Assembly: GCA_900088475.1 (NCBI GenBank)
Contig: FLMG01003690.1
Coordinates: 1-23,198, forward strand
Source: Hyphochytrium catenoides
Lineage: Eukaryota; Sar; Hyphochytriomycetes; Hyphochytriales; Hyphochytriaceae
Direction of reading: 5' to 3'
DNA length: 23,198 bases
The notes below the pieces were generated by a model, which made no database searches, was not told the origin of the DNA, and was given only the letters and a program-made list of their open reading frames with translations. A program made the translations under genes and the position numbers. Of this stretch, positions 1 through 10,322 are shown piece by piece. Each line of letters opens with the position of its first letter. Position 1 is the first letter of the stretch.

Positions 1-2
1 TC

Positions 3-2138
3 ATGTTCCTGGAGGGCAGCGGACTTCCTCTTAATCGCCTTGCCAATCTCACGAGAGATACCCTGAGGATCGGAGGATATGCAGACGCCGACCTGGGAAA
101 TCGGTTGGTGGTCACAGCGACCAAGACGAATATCTCCACCGCGGGAGGTGTGGGTGGCAACCCGAGGTCAATCGCCTACGAGACCAGAAATCTCAGTGGC
201 TGCAGCCTGGACGCCTATAAAAGGAGCGTCAGGACCACGCTATTCGGCCGTACAGCAAGCATCATAGCCTACTGCCTCTCAGGAAAGGTGACAACCGACT
301 ATGCAGCCGTCCGCTCGCACTTCCTTTCCTATTACACAGGGGGCAAAGGCGACACCCCGTACAAGATCAGCACGAATGACTACATTTCCATGGCTAACGA
401 GGTGCCAGTGGTGGACATTGCAGGAAGCATGGCAACTGTTCCTTCCAGAGACTTCCGGCCTGGTGAGGAGGGCAGTCTGGACCTTGTCTCAGACCAAGTC
501 CTGCTGCAAGCTCTTTTGAAGACGTCAGACCGCTGTCACTTGCTTTTCTTCAATAAGAATGATGATGTGGCTACCGCTATCGCCAGCAATCGGCCGTTCT
601 CGTACAGCAAGATCATCAACTCTGCCGGACTGGCGGAGTTCTCGTACGTGGCTGTGAGCGAGCTTTGCTACTGGGAGATGCAGAAGGAGCTGCGAGAGGG
701 TTACGGACTGAGATATGAGCTTCGTCAGACGATTAGCACCTCCAGTGAGTCTATCGATGTGGCTCTCGGAGGCGATGTGGGTATCAGCTCTGGATATATT
801 GCCGTGTACCTGTCGGGCCTCGTCATGGGCAGCCTGGTCATTTCCATCCTCATCAGCGTCAGGTACTACGCGCCACTGCTCAAGCGGCTGGTACTTACCT
901 TTGTAGCTTACCAAGAGAAAATAATGGAGTCCGATGCTGATGGAGAGGACAAAGAGAGACTCCAAGGAAAGAAGTGCAGGGTTGTTCTGAAAGAAGGGTA
1001 CAGGTTGGAAGATATCTCTTCCACAGAGTATTTGCTCTATTTGTCGAATGCATCGGAGAGGATCCAATGTGAACTCCCAGCCTCTCTTCGCGTGGTAGCA
1101 TGCATTCCTAACGTTGTCTACTTACTGATCAGCTCCCTGGGTGTGGAGTGTGAGTATCTGAGCCCGATGTTTGCTGTTACCTGCACTGACAAAGGCTTTG
1201 AGCGCACTCTATTCGACAATATGGACGTCCGCTCTATGTTAGCAGCTATCGGCATTGCGCTGTCTATCTCTGCCTCCGGGACCTTTGGTGTTCAATCCAT
1301 GTCCACAAGATTGCGTCGGCTGCTGCACGCGCTAATCCTGGTCATTGGCGTCAGCTTCTCCTCTCTAGCTCTCAGTCGCTCAGGAGGTAGCAATTCCCTT
1401 CTTCTAAGTTTCTTGCAAGCACAGATGCCCCTCGAGCTCTTAGCTGCTATCGTCCTCATCACAGCTGCCATTAAAGTCCACTTTGGCTCCGGAAAGGGAT
1501 ACTCTAGCGCTAGTCGGGCCAAGGGCGTGCTTTCAACCACTGTCAACGCTGGTCCGCGGCTGCACAGCACCCGGCAACTCCTAGATTTGGCCACCCGGTT
1601 GCCTCAGATCCGAGTAGATGCGCGTTGGGTGCATGAGAACGAGGCTGTGTTGAGTGGACCTCTCGTTCTGGATCTTCTGGTTAGTTGGCTAGTGAGATGC
1701 GATCCTAGGCTACCTCTCTGTGAGCTGATCACCATCAGAAAAGATGGCACCTTAAGCTACATTTACTGCAGGCGGCTCTTGCCTTCCTCCTCCTATCAAC
1801 CCACTACAAAGAGCTCGACAACAACTTTATTGCAGGCGATAGGAGGAGAAGAAAAAGGAGAGAAAGATAAGCAGGGCAGTGGTGTGCTCCTTGCCAGAGT
1901 GAGAGCCCAAGGCAGACTTGGAGCCAAGCTATTGGAGCTGACAGGGTTGGCGAAAACCCTCGAGACAGTTGCTATTGAAGTACCAGCAAACGAGAAATGG
2001 ACCAAGAGGATGGTTGAGGAGGCAGAAGAAGAGAAGAGTAAATTTCTACCGCGAAGGGCAGGGGGCGCAAAGTTCCAGCTGTCCATCGGGGTGGCAGAGT
2101 TCTTCGCTCTTTGCCTCAACCAGAAGCGCTTTGCCTAG
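3..2138 (+). CDS. Multi-pass membrane protein, 3' part of gene (5' end outside window)
   Basis: The reading frame is open from the left edge to a TAG at 2136-2138 (711 codons from the ATG at 3). That ATG may be internal, because no signal peptide follows it and the frame touches the edge. Residues 1 to about 260 form a soluble domain with N-glycosylation sequons (NLT, NIS, NLS near residues 15-65) and scattered cysteines, so it probably faces the outside or a lumen. Hydrophobic segments follow at about 264-287, 357-380, 410-430, 440-458 and 467-492. The last 210 residues are polar, with a Lys/Glu-rich stretch around 610-680, and are probably cytosolic. I recognise no family and see no clear similarity to the four related genes downstream. 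It converges on the next gene (G1) across 876 bp. The coding call is strong because the frame is long and hydrophobicity is organised; the function is unknown. Confidence 0.8.
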   Translation: MFLEGSGLPLNRLANLTRDTLRIGGYADADLGNRLVVTATKTNISTAGGVGGNPRSIAYETRNLSGCSLDAYKRSVRTTLFGRTASIIAYCLSGKVTTDYAAVRSHFLSYYTGGKGDTPYKISTNDYISMANEVPVVDIAGSMATVPSRDFRPGEEGSLDLVSDQVLLQALLKTSDRCHLLFFNKNDDVATAIASNRPFSYSKIINSAGLAEFSYVAVSELCYWEMQKELREGYGLRYELRQTISTSSESIDVALGGDVGISSGYIAVYLSGLVMGSLVISILISVRYYAPLLKRLVLTFVAYQEKIMESDADGEDKERLQGKKCRVVLKEGYRLEDISSTEYLLYLSNASERIQCELPASLRVVACIPNVVYLLISSLGVECEYLSPMFAVTCTDKGFERTLFDNMDVRSMLAAIGIALSISASGTFGVQSMSTRLRRLLHALILVIGVSFSSLALSRSGGSNSLLLSFLQAQMPLELLAAIVLITAAIKVHFGSGKGYSSASRAKGVLSTTVNAGPRLHSTRQLLDLATRLPQIRVDARWVHENEAVLSGPLVLDLLVSWLVRCDPRLPLCELITIRKDGTLSYIYCRRLLPSSSYQPTTKSSTTTLLQAIGGEEKGEKDKQGSGVLLARVRAQGRLGAKLLELTGLAKTLETVAIEVPANEKWTKRMVEEAEEEKSKFLPRRAGGAKFQLSIGVAEFFALCLNQKRFA

Positions 2139-3014
2139 GTTATCTGCAGTGTACGCACCTTAGCTCAAGATGTCACCTCGGTCATGAGGCACTCTCTCTG
2201 TACCATCCATAACTCTTATCAATAAGATGACTTTTCTTCTTCTGCTCAGTGGATGACTTTTCTTGTTCTGGCTCAGCTAGCTCACAAAGACTGCAGTCTC
2301 TTCAATCACTACGCGGTAATATTAATTTACTCTCTTAAGTGGCTGATCACTTCGATGAACGTGCTCGAGTATTACCAAGAGTTCTGTCTCTAGCCTTCAA
2401 CCCATCTCCCGAGGCCATGCATCGCAAATTCACCTAATGTGAAGCCTTCTTTTGCTATCCCGAGAATCTAAGGATTAGTAGTCCTCTCTGCCGCGTAATG
2501 GCTGGACCACTTGATGGTGGTGCTGCCACAAGGCAGTAGGACTAGGTGAGAGGTAACAAGCGGCGTCAAAGAAGAGAGGCGCCGAGATGATCAAGCTCAC
2601 GGTGTAGATTACACAGCCATCAAGACACTGTCGTCCTCTTTTACAGGTACGGTGGTAGGTTGTGGCTATGACCCTTTTGGGTCTGAATGAGCTAGATTTA
2701 TAGTCGCTAGTCAATCATGAGATGGTTGTCTTATGAAAGGCCGCAGGCTCCTGCTCTCCTGCCCTCCCCGAGTTCTCTTTATCGCCAGTGAATGTCCGGA
2801 GAGTATCAGACTCTTGACTGCGATCCCCTTTCTTTTACTTGCTCTGCCTCTTAGTCCTTGTTGTTACGTGGTTGACATGTAGATGGCGTAAAGATGAGAG
2901 AAAATGAAGGATGGAATGATGAAGGACAGGATGATCCTCTTGAGGAGCTGGAGTTGTGAGCCACATCTTCCCTCTGTGGCAACGATGCATGAAGTTCTTC
3001 AGCAGGAATGGCGC
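2139..3014. other. Spacer between two convergent genes
   Basis: These 876 bases lie between the stop of the first gene (+) and the stop of G1 (-), so they should hold both 3' UTRs. Short open frames occur but none has family-like or organised protein features. I see no repeats or RNA gene. If the TGA in G1 were read as selenocysteine, a SECIS hairpin would be expected here on the minus strand; I could not identify one by eye. Confidence 0.5.
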
Positions 3015-5315
3015 CTATTCTCCCGACGAGTCTCTCGGCCGGCGATGGGCATTGCTCTCTCCTCCTCTCCAGTTCCGCATAGGGGCTTCATAAGAGACGG
3101 ACGCGGTTATAAAGAACAGCCGACTAGGAGCTATGAGCTCCGTGTTGTTGGGTTGCTGACGAGGCGTTGGGTCTAAACCCACAATCCTTCGATCGCTAGC
3201 TAAAAGAGAAGCCGATCCCGTTGACCTAGACGAAGTCAACATGAGATGATAGAGCAGAGGAAGAGAAAAGACGATGATAGAGGTCAGCCTTGCAACGATG
3301 AAGCTATCTGTCGTGATATCCAAGCCCGATCGCCCATCATGGTCGTTCTTTGCCGCCACCCCGTCCTCAAAGAGCTTTGTGACGCGCAAGATAGTCCTAG
3401 AGCGGATGTAGAGGCCGCCGTCTTGAAAAATGACATCATAGAGGAACCAGGCTTGAGTAGCAAGCAGCGGAAGCAGGACAGCTGCACCTAGGAACGTTTT
3501 ACTGACGAAGTGAGCACCAGGAAGATCTGGGCTGTTTCCTTGTCGAAAAGGTAGAATGGCGTCAGAGAAAAGGCAGCCAAGGAAGAGAAGACACCAGGCA
3601 AACAGCGCTAGACAGCGCTCATCGTATTGAAAGGCGTCCGAGAGGGAAAGAAAGAGGGCCACTACTTGGAGAAGAAGGAAAGAGAAGTCAAAGGAAGAGA
3701 CACAGAGCAGCCTCAGTATGTGTACATTCCATAGCGTAGAGAGGTGACCGAACGTCACAGCATTCCAAAGAAGAGCGACTGTGGCAACGATAATAGAGGG
3801 AGAGGACCACATCTCAGACTGGACTAGACAGGACCGTCTAAGCTTCCCAAGGATCAGAGCTGCAGGAATCGTCCACACCCCAAGAGCCATTAGCATCCGC
3901 ATAGAGACGGGAGCCGTGGTTGTAGGGCGCTGCGCTCTTTTGCCACCAGACTTTGCAAAGGAAAACGGTGTCACCCGTTGTTGAAAGCTCTGTCTCCTCC
4001 CAATACAAGGTAGAAATTTGCTTAGTCGATCAACCATGACATAGTAAAGAGAGTGCTCAGCGTCCGGGTGACCAAAGGCTTGAGGCGTAGAGAAAAGGAG
4101 AGTCACGAGGTCTTTCTCCTGTGGCCTTGACGCTGGCAACTGGTTTTCGTTGACGTCCACAGCGCCTAGACTTAGGACCATATTACCCTGCTGACCAGCT
4201 GATGCTAACCCATGACGAGGTGATAGAGGGCAAAGAAGAAGCGGCCACTGCAAAGTTCGACACTGGACAACTCTCTTACTCCGAACAACACTGGTCTGTC
4301 GCCCGTCTTCCGCTCCACGCTTTCTCAGCCGACGGACAATGGATCGCCCTCCTTGAAGCACCCACGGGACGATATAGATTATGATAGTCAGTGCACAGTT
4401 GACGACGATGTCCTCTCCCGTTAGCTCTCTAGTCCCCAGAGGCCACCTAAGGACCTTCCCGCCTCTAAACACTTTGAAGACTATGCTTCCTGCGAGGATC
4501 GCATGGAAGATGAGCCCGATCAGATAGGACCAGAAGTTGGACGCACTGGACCTAAAGCCATAATGATAGCTATCTTTGAATGGCCCTGCCAATATACATA
4601 TCAGACCAGCTGCAGTGGAGAGAAAGAATCCACGGGTACCGCCCAACATAATGCCTGCTGTGCACCACATGGCGAAACCTAGCAGAATAATAGCCCAGAA
4701 CTGGACATGAGGGACGGAACTTCTCAGCAGAGTGAGGTTGAGACACAAGACGATTTGTATGTTGGCCGGAAGAGCACCGATGAATGCATAGACTGAGAGG
4801 TAAGTCCCAGCTTCATCGTCTGCAAGTAAGGCACAGCAGATGGCAATGAGTGCAGCATTGTAGAGCAAAAGAGAGACATCCACCACCTTCCTATGTCGGC
4901 GTAAGCTGTTGAAGAATCTTTGGTGCCCATCTCGACCAAAGATGAGGCCTCATATAGAGTCATTGAAGTCCACGGTTGCTCCGCTTCCTCTTCCATCTCT
5001 ATCTTTGATGGGGCTCAGAAGGGGAGTGAACTCCCAGCTTATTACGCTCTTTGGGCTTATGTCACTCAGCATTTTCTCTTCGGCTTTTACCTTGTCATTG
5101 GCATCCTCGGCTCCCCCGTTGGCATTCCTTTGTGTCTGGCTGTCGTTCTCCCTTCTCTGAGCTGTAGTGGCTACCAGATCTTTTCGGTCTGCTGCTCGCT
5201 GGTTGACTTCTTTGAAAGCTTCTTTGGCTGAGGGCTTGTGGGTCCGTTGTAAGAAGGTTTCTTGTTGCTCTCCGTCAGTCATCGGGGATCCCGGCAGCGA
5301 TATTACTGGTGCCAT
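3015..5315 (-). pseudogene. G1: 12-TM family member interrupted by one in-frame TGA
   Basis: The frame starts at the ATG at 5315-5313 and runs 121 codons to a TGA at 4952-4950. It continues in the same frame for 644 codons to a TAG at 3017-3015. Alignment to the three other family members is continuous across the TGA, with VDFNDSI before it and LIFGRDGH after it, so no intron fits there. The product would have a polar, charged head of about 115 residues, six hydrophobic segments, a loop with the LQWPL island, and six more segments. It includes the family motifs FRGGKVLRW, RELTGEDIVVNC, DAFQYDERCL, LFSDAILP and TDSFIVAR, and ends with RLFFITASVSYEAP. The first methionine after the TGA lies past TM2, so restarting there would lose part of the membrane domain. 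It is closest to G3 (shared GTRG, DSYHY, RELTGEDI). It is either a young pseudogene or a recoded gene; everything downstream of the TGA is intact. Confidence 0.6.
4950..4952 (-). other. In-frame TGA in G1 at a family cysteine position
   Basis: The TGA follows the codons for DFNDSI. G4 has DFNDSIC and G3 has DFGRSVC at the same place, both with codon TGT, while G2 has methionine. A single T-to-A change in the third base of TGT gives TGA. Confidence 0.85.
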
Positions 5316-6950
5316 CGTAGTGTTTCCGCCTGGACAGGGTTATCTTTGATGGATGCGCTTGTGCTCGCTCAGCTGTCGCCGACCCTTCCACGCAGACTGT
5401 AGGAGATCCCCCTTCTTCAACTGCAACGGAGCAGGCTCACGCGCGAGCACGTCATCCAATTCTGGAGAGTATTCGTGCACGAGACGCCTTCATTGTCCTT
5501 TATGCTGAGACTCCTTCGCCCTGGAGCATTAGGATCTTTACCCCTTCTTTCATACCTCATATCACCTGCGGGAACACTCTTATCTTTCAAACCATCTCAT
5601 ATCTGTTAACTGAGGGTTGATACCTTTCTTCTCTCTATGTGGGTTCAATATCTCCGCTTTGTTTCGTCAGCTCTCATATGTTCATCTTTTGCCCTCTTGC
5701 TCTCCGTTCACCCTTTCTCTCTCTATCTCTTCTTGTCTCATACTACTCTTCTTCGCATCTTTGTCTCCGCGCTTTCTCTACACCCTCGCTAGGTCTACTC
5801 GGTGCAGTCGCTACCAACCCAGGCCGACGATCAGCATCAACCCACCGGTCATGCCCCAGTCCTTTCCTTTCCTTCCCTCTCCACCCCTCCCTTTGTCCTC
5901 GTAGTCATCTTCTCTGCACTTGGTCGATGACAGCGGCGTGGCATGCACTCTCAATCCTCTTCTCCTCTTAGTAAGTAGGGGAGCAGATCTTCAAGCCAGT
6001 TCAAGGCCAAGCGGCAGGAGATGCAAGCAGTGCACTAACCATCCGGGCTGCTGAGGCAAGGTCTTGTAACGCGCCAACCCGTTGTAGAGATTCACTTGTC
6101 TATTGAATGGATAATAGCAGTACTTGTGACCAGAGGTGGTCCATATGAGAGACGGGTGAACCATACCCCTGTTCCTCACACAGGCGGTCCCCGTAGACAA
6201 GTTACCCCAAGACCTCTTCCCCCAATGAAACGCCTCCCAGAGCGACCTCCACAGTGGACCATGGGACGTTGTTGAGCCTCGATTAAGCTAAGACTCCATT
6301 TGTAGAGGGTCAACACAATAAATTACAGGCCTATTACCGCTAACGGCCGGCACTACCGTTTCCTTGTCTTTGAGAGCCAAAATCAAGCTCTTTCTCCCGC
6401 TAAACTTTGTCACAGTGAAAGGAGGAGGCGGCAGCAGCTTGGTCGAGCCAGCGCGCGGCTGCCATCATCATCGATCGCTCATTAACTTCTTTATGATCCC
6501 AACACGGTGATGATGATGGGAGAAGAGCGACGAGGGGTGGACGAAGAGGACGCGGAGGGAATGATTATCATGGTTACGGCGGGCAGCCTAGACTAACAAA
6601 CCAACTTCATCGCTCGCTCTCCTCGGCGTACCCTTAAGAGAACTGAGTCATTCCCGGTGACCGGATGTAGCGCAGAGAAGAGCACGCCGCCTGGCGTTAT
6701 GTTAATTAACAGAAAGATATTTAGACTTCAAGGTAAGGCAAGTGGGTCCCCTCTTTAGAAGACTGGCACGGAAAGGTCTCGCACTCCTTGGTTCCGCAGC
6801 ATAAGAGGTAGTCTCGTCTTCGCAGCAGCATAAGAGGTCCCTCCTCGTTTCTTCTAGCCGACAATAGCTCTATAATAATAAAGTGTCGTTCGGAGGTTGT
6901 CTAATGTAGCAACGACAATGACGCGTCCTACACTGTCAGCCAATAAGACC
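5316..6950. other. Spacer upstream of G1 and downstream of G2, with a CT-rich tract
   Basis: These 1635 bases hold the probable promoter of G1 and the 3' flank of G2, both on the minus strand. From about 5620 to 5910 the plus strand is strongly pyrimidine-rich (runs of tctc and cctt). The open frames there encode low-complexity Ser/Leu/Phe/Pro strings and look spurious. A short direct repeat lies at 6796-6838. I see no other gene. Confidence 0.5.
6796..6838. repeat. 14-bp direct repeat, two copies 29 bp apart
   Basis: The string gcagcataagaggt occurs at 6796-6809 and again at 6825-6838, with gtctcgtctt in the gap. It lies in the 3' flank of G2. It may be a small tandem duplication; no function is apparent. 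Confidence 0.7.
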
Positions 6951-9398
6951 TCATGGTGGCTTTCGCACGGGAATCTCGTAAGAAACACGTGTTGTGAGGA
7001 AGAAAAGTTCTCTATCACGGCGTCTTCCTGTCCATTGCAAGGCAGTTGATGGTGTAGCTGGCAGGCACTTCCTCTTCCATAGATGATCTGCCCCTGAGGT
7101 TACCCTCACTTCTCTTTGCTTATGATGTGCCGCTTCTAGAGCATCGCCCCAAAGAGAAGGCGTCATTGAGAGAGATTGGGCCAGTAGATGGTGCAAGAGC
7201 GGTAGCGAGAAAAGAATGATTGAGACCTGTCTTGCCACGATGAAGCTGTCAACACTAAAGTCCAGGACTGTGGCCGCACCTAGTGACCTTGATCCCTCCT
7301 TCCCTTCTTCCTGGATCGTCTCAACCACCCCTTCTTCGCGATGTTTGGTTATCTGCAGCACCGTTCGCGAGCGAAGGTAGTCACTACCTCGTCCGAAGGT
7401 CAAGTCGTAGAGAAAAGCACATTGAATTGCGAGCAACGGCAGCATCAACCCTAAGCCCTGGAAACGCTTAGTGATAGCCTTCTCACAATGACGACGGACG
7501 CTGCCGTCTTCTTCTTCCTCTGGCAACACTGGAAGAATGCAGTCACTAAACAAACACGCCACGTATAAAAGACACCATGACAGAAGAATCAGACAGCGCT
7601 CGTCATACTCGAAAGCGTCGCAGTATGAGAAGAAAAGCATGAATGCCTGAAACGTAAGAAACCAAAAGTCGAATGAAGAGCGGAGAACTAGGCGAAGAAG
7701 CTGCACATTCCAGACTCTGGAGAGATAGACGAAAGCAGCCAAATTCCAAAGCAACGTGGTGACTCCAATCACAATGGACAGCGAGGTGAGAGACTCATGA
7801 GACATTGTCTTTCTCCTGTTCCCGATGATGTATCCAGCTGGGATCATGCACGCAGCACCGTAGAAGATCAAAACTCTGACCAGCACGATAAGCCACCCCT
7901 CGAAAGGTTCTCTTGTCTCCACCTTGTCCGCCTTTCTTCTGGGACCATCGGTCTCGACCGCAGGCGCAGCTGTACTTCCCTGTCCAACCGCAGCAGAAGG
8001 AGGAGCTTCTACATGGATCTTCTTTGGCTTTGCATGGGCCTTGCCTTCAGACTGAGAGTTCTTCCTGCGTAACCAGTCCGTCAGTCTCTTAAAGAGGACA
8101 GACCCAAGCGCTATGAACCGGTTATAGCAGAAGGAAAATAGATCCTCTCTTGGATGCAGCAGCCGCCGTGTCCTTGTGGGCCTTTCAAGGGTTAACCCCA
8201 CGATAGCGTCCATTTGTGCTTCTCCTTCTCCACCAGCTCTACCTTCCTGCTGTTCCTTGAGGGCGGTCTGTACATCTCTTCTCGCTGGAACTTGAACCCT
8301 AGTAGTTCCATGTGGCTGACCTATCCCACCAACAGCAAACGACAACGCCGGCGGGACGCTGCAACAACTTCCTTTGCTGGTATCTACTACTACTGATGCA
8401 TCGTCAGCTATTTCAAGTGTAAGAGGCCACTGCATGCTGGAGCAGAATATCCTTCTAGTTAGCATTGCCCTCTTTTCTTCTGTCCTCTCCTCCCTCGGTG
8501 GCAGCGTTTGGGAAGAAGAAGGAGCTGTCTTGAGAGTAACTCTTCCACTACTTCCCCAGCGTTCGAAAGCCTTCCGTCTTCGAAGGATAGATATGCGGCT
8601 CGTGGCGATCAGATAAGGGATAAGGAAGAATATTGCTGTGCCCGCACAGTTGACGACTAAATCCTCTCCTGTTAGCTGACGGCTGCCGACGGTCCACCTT
8701 AGTACCCGACCACCACGAAAGACCTTCATTGATATACTAGCAGCCAACATTATATAGAGAAGGGTGGCGAAGAGGTAGCCCCAGAAACTTCCTGACGATT
8801 GCCTGGCACGGTAGTGGTTGCAATCCATCAGCGGGCCTCCCGTCACAGCGAGCAAGAGCCCAGCGCTGCAGAGAAATGTGCCACGTATACCTCCAAATGT
8901 CATCCCAACCGTCGTCCACAGCGCCAACAGAAGGAGGTGAGTTATCCAAAACTGGGCGCTCTGTGCTGACTTCTGGAGAAGCTTAGGATTGATGCTCAAG
9001 AGTAGCTGCACGCTTCCTGGGAGGATACCCAGAGCTGCGAAGGCCGACAAATAGGTTCCTGTTGCCTCGCCCACGACTAGTGCAACAGTTAATGCGCCAA
9101 TAGCCAGATTGTAGGTAAGCAAGACAGTCTTGGCAATAAATCTGTGACGGCGGATGGCGCGAAAGTAGCGCTGATGCGCCTGTGGGCCGAAGAGATAACT
9201 CATAAACGACTCATTAAAGTCCACGACCACCGTCCCCAGCCTCCGGTCCTCCTCGTTCTCAAGAAGAGGAACCAACTGCCAAGCTCTGAGCTTTCTCTTA
9301 GAGGAGTCAGCCGCCAGATCCTCAGCTGGTTGAACGTCTTTTCTATTAGGAGTTTGTCTCTCAAACAAATGTCCAGGAGACGGCGAAGCGGGGGCCAT
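6951..9398 (-). CDS. G2: intact 12-TM family protein, 815 aa
   Basis: This is an uninterrupted single-exon frame from the ATG at 9398-9396 to a TGA at 6953-6951. The N-terminal 86 residues are polar and carry the family block WQLVPL (40-45), VVDFNES (58-64), LFG (69-71) and IRRHR (82-86). Predicted membrane segments are near 87-109, 115-137, 149-170, 172-188, 205-226 and 246-266. A polar loop at 267-500 holds SMQWPL (321-326) and low-complexity linker. Six more segments follow near 502-526, 535-559, 576-594, 600-623, 645-668 and 716-740. Other conserved blocks are FRGGRVLRW (227-235), GSRQLTGED (238-246), CDAFEYDERCL (593-603), DSFIVAR (717-723) and LFFLTTRVSYEIP (798-810). The 6+loop+6 layout resembles many transporters, but I recognise no known family signature. 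It is closest to G4 and lies back-to-back with G3 across a 1757-bp spacer. Coding is nearly certain; function is unknown. Confidence 0.9.
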   Translation of the reverse strand: MAPASPSPGHLFERQTPNRKDVQPAEDLAADSSKRKLRAWQLVPLLENEEDRRLGTVVVDFNESFMSYLFGPQAHQRYFRAIRRHRFIAKTVLLTYNLAIGALTVALVVGEATGTYLSAFAALGILPGSVQLLLSINPKLLQKSAQSAQFWITHLLLLALWTTVGMTFGGIRGTFLCSAGLLLAVTGGPLMDCNHYRARQSSGSFWGYLFATLLYIMLAASISMKVFRGGRVLRWTVGSRQLTGEDLVVNCAGTAIFFLIPYLIATSRISILRRRKAFERWGSSGRVTLKTAPSSSQTLPPREERTEEKRAMLTRRIFCSSMQWPLTLEIADDASVVVDTSKGSCCSVPPALSFAVGGIGQPHGTTRVQVPARRDVQTALKEQQEGRAGGEGEAQMDAIVGLTLERPTRTRRLLHPREDLFSFCYNRFIALGSVLFKRLTDWLRRKNSQSEGKAHAKPKKIHVEAPPSAAVGQGSTAAPAVETDGPRRKADKVETREPFEGWLIVLVRVLIFYGAACMIPAGYIIGNRRKTMSHESLTSLSIVIGVTTLLWNLAAFVYLSRVWNVQLLRLVLRSSFDFWFLTFQAFMLFFSYCDAFEYDERCLILLSWCLLYVACLFSDCILPVLPEEEEDGSVRRHCEKAITKRFQGLGLMLPLLAIQCAFLYDLTFGRGSDYLRSRTVLQITKHREEGVVETIQEEGKEGSRSLGAATVLDFSVDSFIVARQVSIILFSLPLLHHLLAQSLSMTPSLWGDALEAAHHKQREVRVTSGADHLWKRKCLPATPSTALQWTGRRRDRELFFLTTRVSYEIPVRKPP

Positions 9399-10283
9399 TT
9401 ATTCCTCTTGGAGCGAGATTGGCTTGGAGAATGCTCTCACACACATTTCTTCTTCATCAGATGCAAATGTCGTTGACTTCAACAGCGGAACCGCCGTTAG
9501 ATCAGAGCTGCTGCTTTGATCAGCTGCGGCCAGTTCAATGAGTTGACTGTCCTGGACAGGAGGAGCTTGTCATAGCTCTCCGCTGTGTTACTTTCCGCTT
9601 GACCAACAAGCTAGTTCCGCGCTGCGCGAGGAGAGAGGGAGGTCTCAGCTGCTAAGGCCCTGGCATCTGGGCTAAAAGCCCATCACCAGCCTGGCAATAA
9701 TCAAACTCTTTTCCTCTTTTCTTCCCTAATGTTCTCCATCCCTTATGCAAGGTTTGTCAGCGTCCTGCATGTCTGCTTTCCTTCTCCTTTCTTCCTCCTG
9801 TCGTCCCAACCTCTTCCGATAGTTCATAGTTGTTGTCCGTGCCTGAGAGCATCAGGCGGATCAGGCGGAACTGTGTAGTTCTTTCCACCTCCTCCATGCC
9901 AAGGACCCGAAGTTCCTGGATTAGGAAGAGACAGAGCCGAGGACTATTGATAAGGACTGAAGGAGAGAAGAGGATGGTGACAAGAGGACGAGGGGCAGTT
10001 TGTAGAAGAGAGAGGAAGGGAAGAGAGAGAGTGAGGAGGAAGACAGAGGAGGGAGAGAGCACCAAGAAGAGAGAATAAGAGCGCGAGAGAGAGAATTTGG
10101 ATTGGACGACTGGTGCGAAGAACGAGACAGTCAGATATGACATAGGGAAGGAGAGAGACGAGAGATGGAGAGAGAGCGACAGAGAGAGAGAGAGGAGAGA
10201 GGAGAGCAGTGAGTAGAGGAGAGAGAGGAGAGAGAGGAGAGAGGAGGAGAGAGGGATGGAGAGGGGGGAAGAGTGGGAGGAGA

Positions 10284-10322
<39 letters not shown>

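Noticed and set aside
4887-4952. An intron in G1 hiding the TGA
   Set aside because: Family alignment is continuous on both sides of the stop without missing or extra residues, so removal of any segment would break homology.
5617-5971. Plus-strand frames rich in Ser, Leu, Phe and Pro that look like a membrane protein
   Set aside because: They overlap in several frames in a pyrimidine-rich tract, which opens frames and gives apparent hydrophobicity by composition alone.
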